Below, piece after piece: positions 8,467-11,163 of a DNA stretch of 11,163 nucleotides (position 1 is its first letter; the number at the start of each line of letters is the position of its first letter). The position numbers and the translations under genes were made by a program. Below the pieces are notes generated by a model that had not been told where the DNA came from, ran no database searches, and saw nothing but the letters and a program-made list of their open reading frames with translations. Origin of the DNA: Mucidula mucida (taxonomy: Eukaryota > Basidiomycota > Agaricomycetes > Agaricales > Physalacriaceae); contig JADNYV010000992.1 of the NCBI GenBank assembly GCA_015501055.1, forward strand, positions 1-11,163, given 5' to 3'.

Positions 8467-9758
8467 TCACGTGGGTCGGACGTGCGAAAGCCGCTCTTCG
8501 TTGTCCAGCGCGCTTGCTCGGCTCTGCTGCAGCTCTTGACGCGCATCCTCCACGCCCTGCATCCACTGCTGCACCCTATCCTGCAGTTCAGGTCGAATTA
8601 TCTTCTCTTTCCTATACGTGGCTCTCTCTGGGGCATGTAGCGCCTCCAACAATATATCTGCGCTGGCCTCGTTCGTTAGACACGAACTTCTCTTCAGCGC
8701 TATGCCAGGTGTCGGATGCAACTCCACCGTGCTCATCCAACTTCTAACAACCTCCCTGCTTTCTTGCTCTGGTATCGCCCCTATGTAACCTCGAAGCCGA
8801 CTTCCGCAACCCGCCCAGTCCCCGCAATGGACGAGCATGTCGTAGTCCACGATTTGCATGGCGAGTTTCTCGAGCACAACAAAGTTGGGCGTGCGAAGTT
8901 GGTGACAGAGTAGTGTGTAGTTCAGCCTGCCATCCAAATCATGTTTGACCCCGAGGACGCAGAAGAAGGCGAACGCGTTCTTCATTGTCTCAAAATCGAC
9001 GTTGTCGCGGGGACAAGAGAACATGCGCTTGAGATAAACAATTGTTCGAAATACTGATGGGCTGCTCAGACCACCCTTCCAATAGCCTTGGGCAGTCAAG
9101 AAGTTGGTTGCGCTCCAGATATATTCGGTCAGTTGGGTACATTTCGGAGAGTCAAGGAACGTGGTTCTGGACTGAATGTTAGCGGTCTGCTCATGCTGTC
9201 TGTGGAGTCTGTACTCACCCAATGCTGGTATTGGCTTAAAGTCGCGAAGACAATAAGCGCGATAAATCGGCAGACATGGATACTGGATTCTTCAAGCACG
9301 ACCTCGATAATGTGCTCTTGAGTGCCATCTGAGGGAGCTTCGCCGACTCGGACGACCGCTGATTGAACGTTTGGGTCGGCCTTGTTGAGAACGTTGGGTT
9401 GCGCATTATGAACGTCCTTTTGTTCTTTGTTAACGCTGCTTCGCGAAATTCTCACAAGCCTAGACTCTGGGTGGATTTTGGCTGACGCGAAACTGCCGGC
9501 TTCCTTGGATGTGGCGCGTGCCGCTGCAAGTCGCTCACCGGAACCGTCTCCCACTGTGGCCGACATCTCTACGACTTCAGGTCCACCAGGAATCACAACA
9601 ATTGCCAGCGATTCTTTTGGGGTGTACGACTTGGTTGCCCCAAACGAGGGCTTCGGAGACGGCGCGCCATTGTGGGCCGCGTCCGTGTTGGAGCGGTTAA
9701 ATAGAGGCGTTCGGGTCCGCTGGAACGGTGCTGTCGACCAACGGGATTGGACGGTCAT
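8467..9758 (-). CDS. Hypothetical fungal protein, two exons
   Basis: I do not recognise this family. The preferred model is exon 1 at 9758-9219 (start ATG, MTVQSRWSTAPF...) and exon 2 at 9171-8467, giving about 414 residues. The N-terminal 150 residues are rich in Ala, Ser and Pro and look disordered. A short hydrophobic run (FIALIVFATL, about 165-174) precedes the splice point. Exon 2 looks globular: LTEYIWSATNFLTAQGYW, then SPSVFRTIVYLKRMF, several Cys and Trp (VHCGDWAGCG), REVVRSWMSTVE, and a polar helical tail (ELQDRVQQWMQGVEDARQEL). The long continuous exon 2 frame with ordered composition is the main support for its being real. It is transcribed divergently from the F-box gene. An alternative intron (9225-9283) also keeps the frame and removes the hydrophobic run. 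Confidence 0.6.
9172..9218 (-). other. Predicted intron of the hypothetical gene
   Basis: The donor GTGAGT is consensus and the acceptor is TTCAG; the length is 47 nt, joining YQHW to SRTTFLD in frame. A CTAAC branch motif is present but lies only a few bases from the acceptor, closer than usual. The next AG (TCCAG) gives better spacing but breaks the frame. A competing 59-nt intron, 9225-9283 (GTATCC...ACCAG), joins ES to TLGEYRLH in frame, but its donor is weaker and it has no clear branch site. Confidence 0.45.
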
Positions 9759-10617
9759 TTCCTAGATCGTGTCTTGCTTGATGATGGTGGGTGAAGGTGG
9801 GGTTCGTGGACAAGCCTCAGCAGCGATGATAGCAGGTGATCGGTTGGGACCCTGGATCAAAGACCATTGGCTGTGGCTGTACTGGACAAAGGCGGGGCCT
9901 ATTATTCTCTGCGTCTTGACGTGGGCATTTGTTTTGATGGACGAACAATGATTTTCGCTGTTAGCATTGTTGTCTCGTTTTAGAGCAATCACATATACAA
10001 GAAGCGCACTGCCCGAATTGATTTTTCAGCAAAACGATCCCGTCTGCGAGGCATGCCTCCTACGATACATCACGCATGTGGATGAAACGACGGCTCGTCG
10101 TTTTCCGGGTGCGCGCTGGAAGGGCACTTCGTAATTCCTGTAGGTCTTTCTGAGCGCTATTCGCTTAACAATCTCAACCCCGCCGTTAGATCAACCTGGA
10201 TTTCGACAAAATCCAAGCGAGCGCGATTTATACAGGCATCTCTATATTGGTTCTTGACGCAGGCTTGGCAGCGAACGGCGATTTAGGTAAATATTGCGCC
10301 ACACTTCCTACATCTGTTAACTACTGGCACAGTCAATTACTGCACTCCCCGTAAGTCCATACACATATAACGTATCGTCTACTCAAATCAGTGCTGCTCT
10401 TGTAGTTGAACAATAATACTTGGAATGGCGATGCACGCGCCATCACATGACTAGTTGTTTATTGTGCTATTGTGTCACAAACAAGCTGCTCCTCTCTCTA
10501 CCACCACCACCCATTTTTTCTTCTCAATTGGTTTGCCTATCCTAGCTCTCTCTTGACATTGTACTGATTTTTGATGTCTTCACAGAATAGCCATGGCTCT
10601 AAAGACATCTTCGTCTA
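9759..10617. other. Divergent intergenic region with candidate 5'-UTR introns
   Basis: This region separates the leftward hypothetical gene from the rightward F-box gene and should carry both promoters. No protein gene is supported. Plus-strand signals include a GTAAGT donor at 10351, an acceptor TCTTGTAG ending at 10406, and a CTGAT branch motif followed by TCTTCACAG ending at 10585, just before the F-box starts. These suggest a 5'-UTR intron (10351-10406 or 10351-10585). A pyrimidine-rich run (about 10490-10555) is typical of fungal promoters or leaders. Confidence 0.45.
10085..10103. repeat. Inverted repeat AAACGACG-GCT-CGTCGTTT
   Basis: Perfect 8-bp arms flank a 3-base spacer in the divergent promoter region. 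This is a possible binding site for a dimeric transcription factor; at 8 bp it could also be chance. Confidence 0.45.
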
Positions 10618-11148
10618 ATGCTATGTGCCCGTCGCATGATGGACCCTGTTCAAGTCATTGTCGGAACCTCTGCTCACTCGCTTGCGCAAGATCTCCCGGC
10701 TGAAATCGTGGATCTCATCTTCTGGCAGGCTAAGCCAGAACAGTGGTTCATCGATTGGCAGTCGGGTGTAATTCGACGAAATATCCTTTGGGCAGGCGCG
10801 CGAGTATGCGCCAGATGGCGCCAGGCGCTCCTCGGCAACCCACGACTTTGGTGCAGGAGCAGCATATATTTATCGATGATGGATACTCGTTCAGTTCCCT
10901 GTTGTGCGGTCCCTTGGTTGCACAGACTCTCTTCAACCGCACCGCAGCTCTTCCTATCGATGTGCATTTCGATTCTGCAAGCGCCCACCAGGAAAGCTCT
11001 AGATATCATTACGGACGTCGCGGTTAGATGCTCAAGTCTCTCCCTTAGACTTCCGCTCTCTCTCTATGCCTACTTCGCCAATAAGTCGGCCACTTATCCT
11101 GTTCTTCGCCGACTCACCATATCTACGCACGCAAAGTGGGATATATGA
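10618..11148 (+). CDS. F-box protein, probably partial at the window edge
   Basis: The protein starts at an ATG at 10618 (ATGs at 10636 and 10639 are also possible) and shows an F-box at about residues 25-78: DLPAEIVDLIF, then RVCARWRQALLGNPRLW. Such proteins link substrates to SCF ubiquitin ligases through Skp1. The F-box family with a short 'LP-x-E-I...P-x-LW' motif and Leu-rich C-terminal part is expanded in Agaricomycetes. After the F-box come PWLHRLSSTAPQLFLSM and LRRLTIS, resembling the usual leucine-rich region. The frame closes at TGA 11146-11148, after only 176 residues, shorter than most relatives. A GTGGGA before the stop could be an intron donor, so the gene may continue beyond 11163. 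The target is unknown. Confidence 0.72.
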   Translation: MLCARRMMDPVQVIVGTSAHSLAQDLPAEIVDLIFWQAKPEQWFIDWQSGVIRRNILWAGARVCARWRQALLGNPRLWCRSSIYLSMMDTRSVPCCAVPWLHRLSSTAPQLFLSMCISILQAPTRKALDIITDVAVRCSSLSLRLPLSLYAYFANKSATYPVLRRLTISTHAKWDI

Positions 11149-11163
11149 GCTATCTTGCTAGCC

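Noticed and set aside
8247..8747. Plus-strand frame of 166 codons
   Set aside because: Low-complexity start, no family motif, and its second half is antisense to the better supported minus-strand gene.
9427..9765. Plus-strand frame of 112 codons
   Set aside because: Antisense shadow of exon 1 of the hypothetical gene, although that exon is itself only moderately supported.
1..11163. Transposon, CRISPR array, tRNA or rRNA
   Set aside because: No transposase or reverse transcriptase motifs, no regular spacer-repeat pattern, and no tRNA or rRNA signature was seen by eye.

Overview
The window looks like nuclear DNA of a filamentous basidiomycete, most likely an Agaricomycete. The evidence is a FunK1-type fungal protein kinase interrupted by short (48-58 nt) GT...AG introns with fungal branch sites, an F-box protein of the type expanded in mushroom-forming fungi, and genes that are monocistronic and widely spaced. 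There are no bacterial operons, Shine-Dalgarno sites or CRISPR arrays. No RNA gene or complete transposon was recognised.

Layout, left to right. 1-972: no gene supported. 973-3649 (minus): a four-exon FunK1-like kinase of about 839 residues with its catalytic motifs intact. Further family-like coding sequence lies upstream (about 3650-3850) but is closed off by an in-frame TAA. 3851-4409: no gene supported. 4410-5258 and 6384-7216 (both minus): two diverged tandem copies of a small Vps62/DUF946-like beta-repeat protein. Each copy carries its own frame-disrupting lesions, while the central domain stays well conserved. The duplication includes the upstream region: a TATAAGTATTCA box lies 70-81 or 67-78 bp before each start, and similarity is patchy over a further several hundred bases. 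8467-9758 (minus): an unrecognised two-exon gene of about 414 residues. 9759-10617: a divergent intergenic region with possible 5'-UTR introns. 10618-11148 (plus): the N-terminal part of an F-box protein, probably running past the window edge.

Nothing suggests that these genes act in one pathway. The segment reads as an accessory stretch made of expanded fungal families (FunK1, F-box), a decaying tandem duplicate and an orphan gene. The points most worth a second look are the paired Vps62-like copies with complementary lesions, the in-frame 51-nt intron just upstream of the kinase catalytic loop, and the kinase N-terminus cut off by a stop. All gene models come from reading frames and splice motifs only; there is no transcript or database support.
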